57,468 nucleotides of DNA from contig CAUJKE010000311.1 in the NCBI GenBank assembly GCA_963205385.1, positions 1-57,468 on the forward strand, written 5' to 3'. Below the pieces are notes generated by a model, which did not search any database, was not told where the DNA came from, and worked only from the letters and a program-made list of their open reading frames with translations. The position numbers were made by a program, and so were the translations under genes. The DNA is from Planctomycetota bacterium. Its GTDB lineage: Bacteria > Planctomycetota > Planctomycetia > Pirellulales > Pirellulaceae. This document shows positions 30,697 through 39,664 of the stretch, piece by piece (the stretch's first letter is position 1; each line of letters starts with the position of its first letter).

Positions 30697-30819
30697 AGAA
30701 AGACGGAAAGAAGACAGGAGCAAAGTTATGCGAACGCAATGCGCTTGCCGATACGCTGGACAACTTTCTCCGTCAGCATTTCCTGCGGGCCTTTTAGGGT
30801 TCGTGGTTCTTTGCTGCTT

Positions 30820-31335
30820 TTATTTCTTCCCGTTATCATCCAAGCGCTCAAACGTCTGGTAATGATCCGGCGTGTAGTAGATCTCGCCGTCGCTCCCGGT
30901 TACGACGCGTTGTGGGCCGGGGCCGCTCAGGCCGGGAGTGGGGTGGACCCATTCGCGATAGTAGCCGGCGGGGCGCTGCGGCAGGCGGCGCTCGCGGTTT
31001 TGAAATTCGGAGCCGTCGTGGGAATACCGCATTCGCTTGCCGGCCGCAATGCGGGCGAGCGTGTTCGTGAGCTCGACGTCGCCGCGATAAACCACGTCGC
31101 CTTGTTCGTTGCGAATCGTCATCCGCGGCACGACGACGTCGCCCGGTTCAGTCACCGCTTGCGGCGGTTGCTCCGGCGTGAGTGGCCCCGTTTCCGTCGT
31201 CGTCGGCGCACGAGGTGCTGCGCGCTCCGGCAGCCAGCCATTGCGCGCGGCGACATAGCCCACCGCCAGCACGATCAGAAAGACCGCCAGACGTACAACT
31301 TGCGGATTAAGTTTCGCGGGGCGGGGCGACGACAT
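30820..31335 (-). CDS. Membrane-anchored guanyl-specific ribonuclease (RNase Sa/T1 family)
   Basis: This 171-residue protein has a membrane helix at about residues 13-30 (VVRLAVFLIVLAVGYVAA), a Pro/Thr-rich linker to about 70, then a complete microbial RNase domain. FQNRERRLP and GYYREWV match RNase Sa, and the catalytic residues are all present: Glu128 in GYYREW, Arg143 in PQRVVTG and His158 in YYTPDHYQTF. The family cleaves single-stranded RNA after guanosine by the 2',3'-cyclic mechanism. The helix would hold the enzyme on the outer face of the inner membrane, so it could degrade extracytoplasmic RNA for nutrition or attack others. The gene starts 15 bases after the stop of the upstream gene, and GAGG precedes the ATG, so the pair is cotranscribed. 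Confidence 0.9.
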   Translation of the reverse strand: MSSPRPAKLNPQVVRLAVFLIVLAVGYVAARNGWLPERAAPRAPTTTETGPLTPEQPPQAVTEPGDVVVPRMTIRNEQGDVVYRGDVELTNTLARIAAGKRMRYSHDGSEFQNRERRLPQRPAGYYREWVHPTPGLSGPGPQRVVTGSDGEIYYTPDHYQTFERLDDNGKK

Positions 31336-31350
31336 GAGCAGCAGCCTCGG

Positions 31351-31827
31351 TTATAGGTACATCCCCACAAACCCGCCGGCCTCATCGCTCGCTTCGCGGA
31401 GTTTTGCAAGCCGCTCGACTGTCTTCTGCAAGTCGCCGGCTTCGATGTAGCGGCCGAATTCCACACAGACCGAGTGCTGCACCGATTCGTGAAACCATTG
31501 CACGACTGACGCGTTGATCCAGTCGCACGTCTCGCGCGTCAGCTCCACCGTCAAATCGCAGCGGTTGGGCTTGAGGTCCGTGGCGTCGGTGAAGAGCGTC
31601 CCTTCGAACTTGAACTGCAACATGCCAACATCGGGGTGATTCGTGAGATGGTACGTGCAGCTGGCGTTGTACAAGTAATAGGTGTTGTGGTTGCCGTGCA
31701 TTTCGATGGCCGCTTTGATCCGTTCGCAGAGTGCGCGATAACCCGGCGACGCATCGAGCGGAATATCGAGCCGCGTCACCGAGCGCAGCGGCAGGCAATC
31801 GAAATTGATCTCAACCCAGCGGTTCAT
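31351..31827 (-). CDS. Hypothetical protein linked to the ribonuclease gene
   Basis: This 158-residue protein is read from an ATG at 31827 with GGGAG nine bases upstream; the frame is open a little further but without a better site. It begins MNRWVEINFDCLPLRSV and contains DIPLDASPGYRALCERIKAAI, YYLYNASCTYHLTNHPD and FEGTLFTDATD, a mixed alpha/beta cytoplasmic protein without signal peptide or membrane helix. I do not recognise the family, and it does not resemble barstar in sequence. Its tight link to a potentially toxic RNase makes an inhibitor or folding partner thinkable, but this is inference from position only. Confidence 0.75.
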   Translation of the reverse strand: MNRWVEINFDCLPLRSVTRLDIPLDASPGYRALCERIKAAIEMHGNHNTYYLYNASCTYHLTNHPDVGMLQFKFEGTLFTDATDLKPNRCDLTVELTRETCDWINASVVQWFHESVQHSVCVEFGRYIEAGDLQKTVERLAKLREASDEAGGFVGMYL

Positions 31828-31977
31828 GAAAGCAGGCTCCCAGCGAGTGGATAGTTTGGTGTCGTTATCAGTTCGACGCGCCGCAGGCAGCAGGCACACT
31901 CCCGCGGGCCGTCCGCGCAAAGCCTTGCGCGGACGGAGGGAATTATCGCTCTGGCGGCAAACGGAGTCTGCCTGTGG

Positions 31978-34095
31978 CTATTCAGCACCAAGCGACGCCA
32001 CATGCTCCGCCGCATCAGGCAGTTCCCAACCGAGTGTCAGCCAGCCTTGGTCGGATTGCAACTGGCGCAGCGTCAGCCGGCCGGCGCGCTCCCATTGCCC
32101 AGGCAATTTCAGCCCTTCACTAGCGAACTCTGGCTTAAACAGCGATTCGAATTTCTTCCGCAGGAACGTCTTGAACGTGATCTGCCGAATGCTTTGCCGG
32201 CCTTTGATGTCCATGTATTCCACCACCACGTCGCCATCGCGGGTGAGCTTCGAGCCGTTGCCGTCTTGCTCGAGTTTGTACCTGGCGGTGATCATCATGC
32301 GGTCGTTAATCTCTTGATCGCCGCGGGTGAACTGTCGCCCGCGCAGCGCCAGCGTCGCGGTCTGGCCGGTAAACTCCACCGAAAATGGCCGCACAGCGGC
32401 GAACGTGATCGACCAGGGATCCTTGTCTTGCGAGATCTGCAACTCCTCTGGCACTTCGCCGGTTGCTTCCTCGAGCATTTCGGCCAGGCGTTCGTCGGTG
32501 AGTTTGCGTCCGGCCACGACGATCTCGGCGGCGTTGCCCACCATCGATTCATGCAAGCGCACCGAGAGATCCAACTCTTCCTGCAAGGCCGGCGGCGCGG
32601 TGGGCGCGCCGAGTCGGTCCGCTCCCGCTTGCAGCGCGGTGACGAAGATGTTGTCCGCACTCGTCGCGAATTGCAGTTGCTGCGGAAAGCCATCCTTCCG
32701 GAGCAAAGGGCGGCGGAACTTGTTCTCGAACGCATCCCGGGCCTTGGCGAGCATTTCGTCCGCACGCTCATCGACGCGCTTTTCGAGTCGCCGTTCCGCC
32801 CGCTTGCTCGCAATCGCTTCCGCCTGGCCGGCGCTCTGGCTGACTTTCTTAGCGGCGATCTTGCGCACGATGCGATGCTTGGCGCCAATGCCGGTGATGT
32901 CGGTGTCGGTGTCCGCAACCGCGACCGCCGGTTCCGCATGCAAACCCTGGGCATCGACGAAGATGCGTTTGGAAGCGCTCAGGGTCGTCAGGCCGTTGGA
33001 GTAGATCGTGACGGGGCCGTTGTAGCCTTTGTTGCGCGAACTCGAAGTGCCGGACATCAGGATTTCCAAGAGCGCCGTTTGGCCGCTGGGAATGGTGCGG
33101 AGCGAAACATTCCCGACCGTGTGCGCAGTCCCGAAAATGTTGGTTCCCAAAATCACTTCACGGACCGGCGTAATGTCGTCGACTGGATCGTTCACACCGG
33201 CGGCGGCTAAGCGTTGCGAGGCAATGACATACAGATTAGGCCGTGCATAGTTCCGCCGCACCGCGCTAATCACCGGCCCGGCTTGTCGCTGGCGCTTGAG
33301 CTGGCCGAGCAGTTGGCCAATCGTGACGGCTTGTTCATCGGTCGGCGCGGCTTGAAAAGCAGCGAGCTGCTGAGAGAGCGCTTCGAGACGCGTATCGAAG
33401 ACCGCCTTGGAGTCGGGAAGACTCGCGACCTCGAGCGCGGCGATGTAGTTACGCAGCGCGCGGCGCGCTTCCACAAACTGCGGCAGATCGAGGCCGACTT
33501 CGTTCTGGAAAAAATTGTTCGCGACCGCCTCTAGCACGCGCGCGTCAGGCGTCTCTTTCGCAAGTTCGGCTTGCAATGCCGACCAACCGAGATAGGCCTG
33601 CCACGCCGCCTGATTGGTTGGATTGGATTTCAGGAAGTTGTTCAGCCGGTTCAAAGCTTGCCGCAATTGCTCACGAGCCTGCGCCACATAATTTTCCCCA
33701 GGCGGCGTGAAACTATCCTTGGCTTCGAGCACAAATTGCGGCAGCTCGGCGGCGGTCGGTTGCGATAGCTCCTCGAGCCAGGCCGCGAGTGCTGTGCGGA
33801 CCGCGACGAACTGCCGCCGCTCTAAACCAGGCTTGCCGCTGTTGTACTGTTTCAGCACCTCCGCGACGACGTGCTGATCCGCCTTGGCGCCCAGGGCGAG
33901 CTGTTCTTCCAAGGCCCGGTTGTGAAGAAAGGTGTGCCAACCGGTCGCCGTCGCGCTCCCTGGACCAAGCCATTTATTTTGCACGGCCAGTTTGGCGGCT
34001 ACCTCGCCGGCGGAGTCCGCCCAGACCGGCGAAGCCCCCACTGCGAGGACGAAAGCGAGAAAACCGATCCTGATGGCGCTTGAGAACGCTGGCAT
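31978..34095 (-). CDS. Large exported hypothetical protein
   Basis: This 705-residue protein starts at an ATG at 34095 followed by a signal peptide (MPAFSSAIRIGFLAFVLAVGASPVWA). The first 250 mature residues are helical and look like repeats around QFVAVRTALAAWLEEL and QFVEARRALRNYIAAL. The middle part has an all-beta stretch (VREVILGTNIFGTAHTVG, NGPVTIYSNG). The next part, 390-470, is a charged coiled-coil-like helix (SKRAERRLEKRVDERADEM). The C-terminal part has strands such as ITFAAVRPFSVEFTGQ and YMDIKGRQSIRQITFK. It is probably periplasmic. The family is unknown to me. Confidence 0.8.
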   Translation of the reverse strand: MPAFSSAIRIGFLAFVLAVGASPVWADSAGEVAAKLAVQNKWLGPGSATATGWHTFLHNRALEEQLALGAKADQHVVAEVLKQYNSGKPGLERRQFVAVRTALAAWLEELSQPTAAELPQFVLEAKDSFTPPGENYVAQAREQLRQALNRLNNFLKSNPTNQAAWQAYLGWSALQAELAKETPDARVLEAVANNFFQNEVGLDLPQFVEARRALRNYIAALEVASLPDSKAVFDTRLEALSQQLAAFQAAPTDEQAVTIGQLLGQLKRQRQAGPVISAVRRNYARPNLYVIASQRLAAAGVNDPVDDITPVREVILGTNIFGTAHTVGNVSLRTIPSGQTALLEILMSGTSSSRNKGYNGPVTIYSNGLTTLSASKRIFVDAQGLHAEPAVAVADTDTDITGIGAKHRIVRKIAAKKVSQSAGQAEAIASKRAERRLEKRVDERADEMLAKARDAFENKFRRPLLRKDGFPQQLQFATSADNIFVTALQAGADRLGAPTAPPALQEELDLSVRLHESMVGNAAEIVVAGRKLTDERLAEMLEEATGEVPEELQISQDKDPWSITFAAVRPFSVEFTGQTATLALRGRQFTRGDQEINDRMMITARYKLEQDGNGSKLTRDGDVVVEYMDIKGRQSIRQITFKTFLRKKFESLFKPEFASEGLKLPGQWERAGRLTLRQLQSDQGWLTLGWELPDAAEHVASLGAE

Positions 34096-34680
34096 GACGC
34101 CGCTCCTAAAAAGAAAAGATAGGCGATTCCGTCTCGCCAATCCCGTTGTCTTAACACGTTTGGTTTTTTTTGCCTACTCGAACAATGCACCCTCGTCACC
34201 GCCGCTTGCCAACGCCTGAGAACGCCTCAGGGGGACGAAATCCAGGGTGAACTATCAAAGCATAGGTGAATGAGGGGATTTGTACGACCCAGCACGGCAA
34301 TTGCGATCCCCCCATGAGGACTGAAAGTGGACGTTAAAATTATCTTAATTAACCTAACTTAGCCAATTGACAGGCTCCGAGGCCTTTTCTATTCTGGCGG
34401 CACCTTCCTTGGGCGGCGAGCTGTTCCCAATGGAGTGCGACCTGACATCCTCGCAGGTGAAGCGGCCAGGAGCCGCGCCTGACTTGGAATGCCTGCCTTG
34501 GGTCGCCCGGCAGGGAATGCCTGCCGTGTACTCGCCGCCTACCATCGTCGCGCAATCCCGCCTGCTCTTGGTTCGCATTACCGCCACTTTAGTTGATGTC
34601 AGCCGTTCGTGAACTTTGCTGCTGCCGTCCGGCATTGCGCTCGACCCCAAAGACTATGCCTTCCTCCGAGGAGAAACGAC
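34096..34680. other. Divergent intergenic region
   Basis: Nearly 600 bases without a convincing gene; the small open frames here have no ribosome site and unusual composition. GGAATGCCTGCC is present twice, at 34486-34497 and 34514-34525. An AT-rich stretch at 34335-34370 leads into the promoter candidate listed separately. Confidence 0.4.
34367..34395 (+). promoter_or_regulatory. Possible promoter for the gene at 34681
   Basis: TTGACA (34367-34372), 17 bases, TATTCT (34390-34395), preceded by an AT-rich stretch. The leader would be long, near 280 bases, so a second promoter nearer the gene cannot be excluded. Confidence 0.35.
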
Positions 34681-35604
34681 ATGCCGTGGCGTTCGATACT
34701 TACTTTGTCGATGCTCGCCTCTGTGCTGCTCATGGGCAGCGCGGCCCGTGTGGTCGCTGAAGATCCTGCCCCCCAAGCGGCGCACAACTCCCCCATTGCC
34801 TGGTACACCGACTACGCCGAGGCGCAACGCGCCGCGCAACTGTCGGAGCAGATGTTGATTGTCTTCTTTCACGACCCGCGTTTCCCCGACGCCTACAACG
34901 ATTACCTCGCGACGCTCGAAAAGAATGAGAAGATCGCAGCGGCCGCCGAGAACTTCGTGATGTGCAAGTTGCCGGTCGATTTTGAAGTCGTCACGCCCCC
35001 TGCGGAAGGCAGCACCGAAACCGAACACGCGCGCACCAAACTCTTGAGTCATCCCGCGTTTGAAGAGATGCACGAGCACACCGGCGTTGCGTTCATCGAC
35101 TACGCCCACACCCAGAGCAAGTTTTATGGCCATGTGGTCAATGTCTTCCCGTTCAAGTCGCGGTTCCTCGCGCCGGATCGCCTGTTGGTGATGATGGACT
35201 TGCCGGAGGGTTCGCTCACGCAGCGGACGATGATCTACGCGGTGCTCACGCATCCGGAAAAGCCTGCAAGCGCCCAGGGCCAGTTCGATCCCACGCTCGC
35301 GAGCGAAACCGAAAGCCATTCGCAATATCAAGCGAACATTCGCGTGCAAGGGCATCATCGGTGGGAATCGCGTTTTCATCGCATCAACGCGCTGCTCGGT
35401 CGCGGGCTAATGTCGCAAGAAGTCGTGGCGGAAAGCTGGCCGGGGCAAGATCTGGTCGAAGCCGCCGAGGAATGCGTGCATAGTTGGCGGCAATCGTCCG
35501 GCCACTGGTCCGCCGTCCGCGCGCGTCAACCGGTCTTCGCGTACGACATCAAGCGCGGCCGCAACGGCATCTGGTACGCCACCGGCATCTTCGGCCGTCG
35601 TTGA
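34681..35604 (+). CDS. Exported thioredoxin-like protein with CAP-like C-terminus
   Basis: This 307-residue protein starts at an ATG at 34681, chosen because GAGGAGA precedes it and a signal peptide follows (LTLSMLASVLLMGSAARVVAE). Residues 40-140 show thioredoxin-fold features: WYTDYAEAQRAAQLSEQMLIVFFHDP, then a strand FVMCKLPVDF and VAFIDY. There is no CxxC redox motif, so it is not an ordinary disulfide enzyme. The C-terminal 100 residues contain INALLGRGLMSQEVVAESW and HSWRQSSGHWSAVRAR, like the SPGH region of CAP/SCP domains, and end in IWYATGIFGRR. The role is unknown; a periplasmic location is inferred. Confidence 0.75.
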   Translation: MPWRSILTLSMLASVLLMGSAARVVAEDPAPQAAHNSPIAWYTDYAEAQRAAQLSEQMLIVFFHDPRFPDAYNDYLATLEKNEKIAAAAENFVMCKLPVDFEVVTPPAEGSTETEHARTKLLSHPAFEEMHEHTGVAFIDYAHTQSKFYGHVVNVFPFKSRFLAPDRLLVMMDLPEGSLTQRTMIYAVLTHPEKPASAQGQFDPTLASETESHSQYQANIRVQGHHRWESRFHRINALLGRGLMSQEVVAESWPGQDLVEAAEECVHSWRQSSGHWSAVRARQPVFAYDIKRGRNGIWYATGIFGRR

Positions 35605-35616
35605 GTAAGTTACAAG

Positions 35617-38085
35617 TTACGGCTGCTTAGGTTCGGCCACCTGGCGGCGGAGTTCGGCGAGAATCTGCGCTGCGCCCGGATCCCGCGGGCGCAGTTCCAG
35701 AATCGCCTCCATTTGGTCGATCGCTTCCTGATCGCGCCCCTCTTTCTGCAACAGCAGACCGTAAGCCATGCGAAAGTCGGGGACGTTCGGTTCGCTCTTG
35801 ACGGCGGTTGCTAAAGCGGCGAGTGCCCCCGGGATGTCATCGCGCAAATAGAGCGCCAGGCCGTAGCGATACTGCACGGACGCATTGTTTGGCGCCAGAC
35901 GAGCGTCGCGGGCGAGTAGTTCAAAGTCTGCATTGCGCAGTTGCGTGATCTCGCTCGCAATGTTGCTCCGCTCGGCGGCGGAGAGTTCCGGTTGTTGCAA
36001 TTTCTGTTCGAGCAGCGCGGCGAGGTTAGCGCGCGGGCCGATCAGGTTCGGCTCCACGCGGAGCGCCGTGCGGTACGCCGCTTCCGCCCGCTGGCCGTCG
36101 CGCAACTGTTCGTAGAGACTCCCCACGGCCAGATGCGCGCCGCCGCGATCGTTGTTCACCAGAACCCCTTCCGTCCAGGCCAAGAGGGTGAGTTGCAATT
36201 GATTCCGCTGCTTGCCTGACAGCAACTGCGCGCAATCGGCCAGCGCACGGGCGGCCGTGCGTCGCACCAGAAACGCTTCGTCGGCCAACAGGGGCGCCAA
36301 CAACTTCGCGCGCTCTTCCTGCGGCAGGCGCGCCAGATTATTAACGGCCGCCGCGCGCACTTGTGGATTGGGATCGGCCAATGCCTTTTCGGATGAGGCG
36401 AGCATTGCGCGGGAGTCGAACGCGCCCCACTCGGTGAGCGCCGTCGCGCGCACGATCGCCGCGTTCAGCCGATTGCCGACGACTTGCGCCAGCAGTTTTT
36501 CCGCTTCCGGCTTCCCGTCCCGCGCGGCCGCAAGCGCGAAGGCGAAGTGCGGATCGTCGCTGACTTCTTTCGGCGGGTGGCCGTACCACTTTTCAATCGC
36601 GTCCGCCGACCACTGATCGAGCCGCTTCAATTCCGCGCCAATGGTTTTGTCCCCCGCCCGCGCCGCTTGAATGAAATTCAAATATTGTTTGAGGCGCGAA
36701 ACCTTCGTCGCGTTCTCACTTGCACTCGCATGCTCACTCTCACTCCCCGCGACTTCCGCTTTCAACTTCGCCTGATCCAGATGGCACGCCGTGCAGGCGT
36801 TTGGGGTGCCGAGCTGGACACTGAGATCGGGCCGCGGCACGCGGATGCTATGATCGCGCCGCGCGTGGACTTCCATGTAGGTCGTTTGCGGCATGTGGCA
36901 CTCGACGCACGAGGCGCCGTTCGTCCCTGCCTGGTGATGATGGTGCAACGGCGTATCGTACTTGCCGGCCGGATGTTGATGGCACGACGTGCAGAGCTTG
37001 TTCCCTTCGTGCTGGAGCTTGGCGGTGTGCGGGTCATGGCAATCGGTGCAGCGGATGTTCTTGTGATACATCTTGCTCTGCAAGAACGAGCCATGCTCGA
37101 AGTCTTCGTCCTCGATTTGGCCATCGGTATGATACGTCAACCGCGAGAGCAATTCCGTATCGAAATGATCCCAATAATTGTCGCCGGGATCGTAATCACC
37201 GGCCACGACTTGCCGCCGCGCGTGGCACTCGGCACAGACTTGAATCTGCGGCTCGGCGCTGGCGACCTTCAGCTTCGCCGTCAATCCGTAACCGAGGTTC
37301 CGATCCCAAAACAGCGACTTCGCCTTGGCGAGTTTGACATGCGTGCTCCCGGGGCCGTGACAGGCTTCGCAACTGACGTCGATTTCAGAAAAACTCGTGT
37401 GATATTTCAGCGTCTGGGGATCGAAATTGCGCTGCACATTGGTTGAATGGCAATCGGAACACATGTTGTTCCATCGCTGCGCGATGTTCGTCCAGTACAG
37501 GTCATCGTCCGGCGCGAGCTTGTCGTCCACGTCCGGCGGCGGCAGGTAGAACCACCGCTTCTTCCTCGTGTCCCACGCGATGCGGAGCACTTGCACGCGC
37601 CCCAGTTCGTTCGGTTTGAGGTCCGCCCCGCGGTCGAATTCGACCATGTAATTCTGCAAGGGATCGACCCCCAGCACGTACTTTACTTCGAAGTCCCCCA
37701 TTTTTCCGTCGGGGCCTTCGGTGTGAATCATGAACTTCTCGCCGTCCCGATACATGCGCGAGGTGACGTCGAAGTAGGTTAATTCCGCGTTATTAAAATC
37801 GCCGAGGACCGTCTCGTCCGTCGCCCGATCCATCGCCAGGTCGTGATGTGAGCCTGCATAGAGGCTCGCTTCGTGCTGGTGGCACTGGACGCAGCTGTTC
37901 CGCCCCACATAGGTCGCCTGGGTGTCTGGCGGGAGGCAGGTGTACCAATCGGCGAAGATCAAACCGCCGGCCAACAGCACGATCGCCAGCGCCACGGCCA
38001 GAATTATCGAAGGCTGCCGCCACGCGCGCAGGCGGGCGGAGGCGGGCGGGGTGGTCGGCGGACGGGGAGCGGAGCGGGACTTCAT
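35617..38085 (-). CDS. Eight-heme c-type cytochrome with HEAT and TPR repeats
   Basis: This 822-residue protein has a membrane helix at 26-46, then a periplasmic part with eight CXXCH heme sites at residues 65, 209, 239, 284, 346, 365, 393 and 431. The arrangement of paired heme motifs and HxH-rich spacers (LHHHHQAG) resembles cytochrome c554/octaheme relatives. Residues 450-640 contain HEAT-like helices (VRAAAVNNLARLPQEERAKLL). The last 190 residues are TPR-like (AYRTALRVEPNLIGPRANLAALLEQ, YGLALYLRDDIPGALAALATAVK). It probably transfers electrons in the periplasm or paryphoplasm and docks to a partner through the repeats. No obvious terminal reductase gene is nearby. It converges with the gene at 34681, with 12 bases between the stops. 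Confidence 0.9.
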   Translation of the reverse strand: MKSRSAPRPPTTPPASARLRAWRQPSIILAVALAIVLLAGGLIFADWYTCLPPDTQATYVGRNSCVQCHQHEASLYAGSHHDLAMDRATDETVLGDFNNAELTYFDVTSRMYRDGEKFMIHTEGPDGKMGDFEVKYVLGVDPLQNYMVEFDRGADLKPNELGRVQVLRIAWDTRKKRWFYLPPPDVDDKLAPDDDLYWTNIAQRWNNMCSDCHSTNVQRNFDPQTLKYHTSFSEIDVSCEACHGPGSTHVKLAKAKSLFWDRNLGYGLTAKLKVASAEPQIQVCAECHARRQVVAGDYDPGDNYWDHFDTELLSRLTYHTDGQIEDEDFEHGSFLQSKMYHKNIRCTDCHDPHTAKLQHEGNKLCTSCHQHPAGKYDTPLHHHHQAGTNGASCVECHMPQTTYMEVHARRDHSIRVPRPDLSVQLGTPNACTACHLDQAKLKAEVAGSESEHASASENATKVSRLKQYLNFIQAARAGDKTIGAELKRLDQWSADAIEKWYGHPPKEVSDDPHFAFALAAARDGKPEAEKLLAQVVGNRLNAAIVRATALTEWGAFDSRAMLASSEKALADPNPQVRAAAVNNLARLPQEERAKLLAPLLADEAFLVRRTAARALADCAQLLSGKQRNQLQLTLLAWTEGVLVNNDRGGAHLAVGSLYEQLRDGQRAEAAYRTALRVEPNLIGPRANLAALLEQKLQQPELSAAERSNIASEITQLRNADFELLARDARLAPNNASVQYRYGLALYLRDDIPGALAALATAVKSEPNVPDFRMAYGLLLQKEGRDQEAIDQMEAILELRPRDPGAAQILAELRRQVAEPKQP

Positions 38086-38377
38086 ACGAATCTATCTACG
38101 CGGGGAGCGGTTGTAAGGTTGCGTGCGCCAGTCGCGAACTGGCCGCCCCCGCGGTTGCAGGGGGCGACGGCTGCGCGGAAGCTTTTCTTTCCTAAACTAG
38201 CTTATCGTCCCATCATCCCACAGAGCGAAATCGCCCGCCACCTTCTGGTAAGCGAGCAAATTGCGCACTTCCGTTGCCGCGAGTGCTGGGCAACGGATAG
38301 AATAGTAAAATCGAGCGTCGGAGAATTGCGCTGGCGTGGTTTTAGGATGGCGCTGCCGAGGCTTGGAGGTGCGGAAC

Positions 38378-38860
38378 ATGATCTACGTTTACGTCGCTCT
38401 GGGAATTGCGGTTTTGCTCGTGGGGACGTTAGCCGCCGCGGCGCTCGTCGCGCGGCAGCGCACGGGGCCGGTGGTTCGGCCGGTGCTCCAAGTCTCGGAG
38501 GAAAGCTCGCGGGATGAATTCCACATTCGCCGCGAGATGTTGGAAGCGAAGTTCCTCACCCTCGCCGCCGCAAGCGGCAAGCCCCGCGGCCTGGCCTGGA
38601 CCGATTGCGATTTTGAGGACGACGTGTCGTTCGCCAGAGCGCGCGAATCCCGCGAGTTGCAAGCGCTCGTCGCGGTGACGATTCGCTTTGAAGCCGTGGA
38701 AGGGGGCGGCATGGAAGACAACCCCAATGTCGCTAACCTCCGCGCGGCCACGGCGGTGTTCCGTTTTCATCAAGGGCAGTGGGTGACGGACGGCCGGGCG
38801 ATTTTCAATCTCAATCCGGCCGAAGCGATTCGTTATTACCAGTTGGAAACTGCGGATTAA
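38378..38860 (+). CDS. Small membrane-anchored hypothetical protein
   Basis: This 160-residue protein starts at an ATG at 38378 with GGAGG eight bases upstream. It has an N-terminal helix (YVYVALGIAVLLVGTLAAAALVA) and a soluble domain with LAWTDCDFEDDVSFARARESRELQALVAVTIRFEAVEGG and ATAVFRFHQGQWVTDGRAIFNLNP. The strand pattern resembles small beta domains of unknown function. No catalytic motif is seen. It stands alone and is divergent from the cytochrome gene. Confidence 0.75.
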   Translation: MIYVYVALGIAVLLVGTLAAAALVARQRTGPVVRPVLQVSEESSRDEFHIRREMLEAKFLTLAAASGKPRGLAWTDCDFEDDVSFARARESRELQALVAVTIRFEAVEGGGMEDNPNVANLRAATAVFRFHQGQWVTDGRAIFNLNPAEAIRYYQLETAD

Positions 38861-39300
38861 CGCCTATCGTTTTTAGGTCACTTGCGCGCAACTTCGTTCA
38901 GGTTGTTACCGTTTCGCACACTGCGATGGGAACGACCTTCTGCTGAGCGCGTGGCGTGCACGCAGCGGGCATAAATGTTTGGCGAAATTCGCCATCCTCG
39001 ATTGACTCCGCGCGACTAGACCTTATAACGAAACGTGTGGATCGCGTGGACCGGCAGCGAGCATTCTCAGGGATCCGACCTTGTTCGCCGCCCAGTAGCA
39101 AACCAGTCGCCTTGCCCAGCTTTTCATCCGCAAGGCCGTTGCCTAAGTGTCGTTCATGTGGTCAGGCGTCGCTGGCGAAAACGGGTTTCGCGCGGCGCTG
39201 GTTGCGCGCCGTCAAGCGGAGGACGTCGCGCTCAAACTGGTGCGCATCATTTCGCGCACGCGCGCGCGGTACAGTCTCAATTCCACGGTGGGAGGGTGAC
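38861..39300. other. Intergenic region before the BON-like gene
   Basis: About 440 bases with no firmly supported gene apart from the possible 47-codon frame listed next. I see no clear promoter or terminator. A purine-rich ribosome site for the following gene lies at its end. Confidence 0.35.
39156..39299 (+). CDS. Possible 47-residue basic small protein
   Basis: An ATG at 39156 opens a 47-codon frame ending in TGA one base before the ATG of the BON-like gene. The peptide has a basic amphipathic stretch (AALVARRQAEDVALKLVRI). The close stop-start junction would suit translational coupling. The ribosome site is poor and no relative is known to me, so this may be chance. Confidence 0.25.
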   Translation: MWSGVAGENGFRAALVARRQAEDVALKLVRIISRTRARYSLNSTVGG

Positions 39301-39573
39301 ATGATTTTTCCAGCACGTCCCTACGATGCAGGCAGCAATCGGCTGCTGTCAGAATCCATGGATGGCGAAGAATGTCTTCGCAGCGCGGAGCTTTGCTTGC
39401 GCACCTGCAGTTACCTCGCACTGCGGGCGATCCACTGCTCTTATCACAATGGCATTCTCACGCTCCACGGGCGCGTGCCAACCTTCTACATGAAGCAAAT
39501 TGCCCAGGAGTTGGTCAGCAAGGCCAGCCACGTCGAGATCGAGAATTGCCTGGAAGTGGAACGGGTCGGCTAA
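39301..39573 (+). CDS. BON-like small protein
   Basis: This 90-residue protein has an ATG at 39301 preceded by GGGAGG. The C-terminal two thirds follow the BON pattern: a helix (LRSAELCLRTCSYLALRAI), two strands around NGILTLHGRVPTFYMKQIAQEL, a helix and a last strand VEIENCLEVERV. BON domains bind membranes or other proteins, but there is no signal peptide here, and I infer a cytoplasmic or peripheral role. Small BON-like proteins of this form are common in planctomycetes. Confidence 0.75.
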   Translation: MIFPARPYDAGSNRLLSESMDGEECLRSAELCLRTCSYLALRAIHCSYHNGILTLHGRVPTFYMKQIAQELVSKASHVEIENCLEVERVG

Positions 39574-39664
39574 ATAGCGCTGTGACATTGCGCGGTCACA
39601 TCAGGTTTTTCAGGAATCTGGGAGCGGCAACGCCCGCTCGCACGCGGCATGGGGCTTCTAGGCC

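Noticed and set aside
31351-31827. Barstar identity for the gene next to the RNase
   Set aside because: Length and sequence do not match barstar; only its position suggests a link.
34354-34650. Overlapping small frames on both strands upstream of 34681
   Set aside because: No ribosome sites or domain signals; the region contains a short repeat and a likely promoter.
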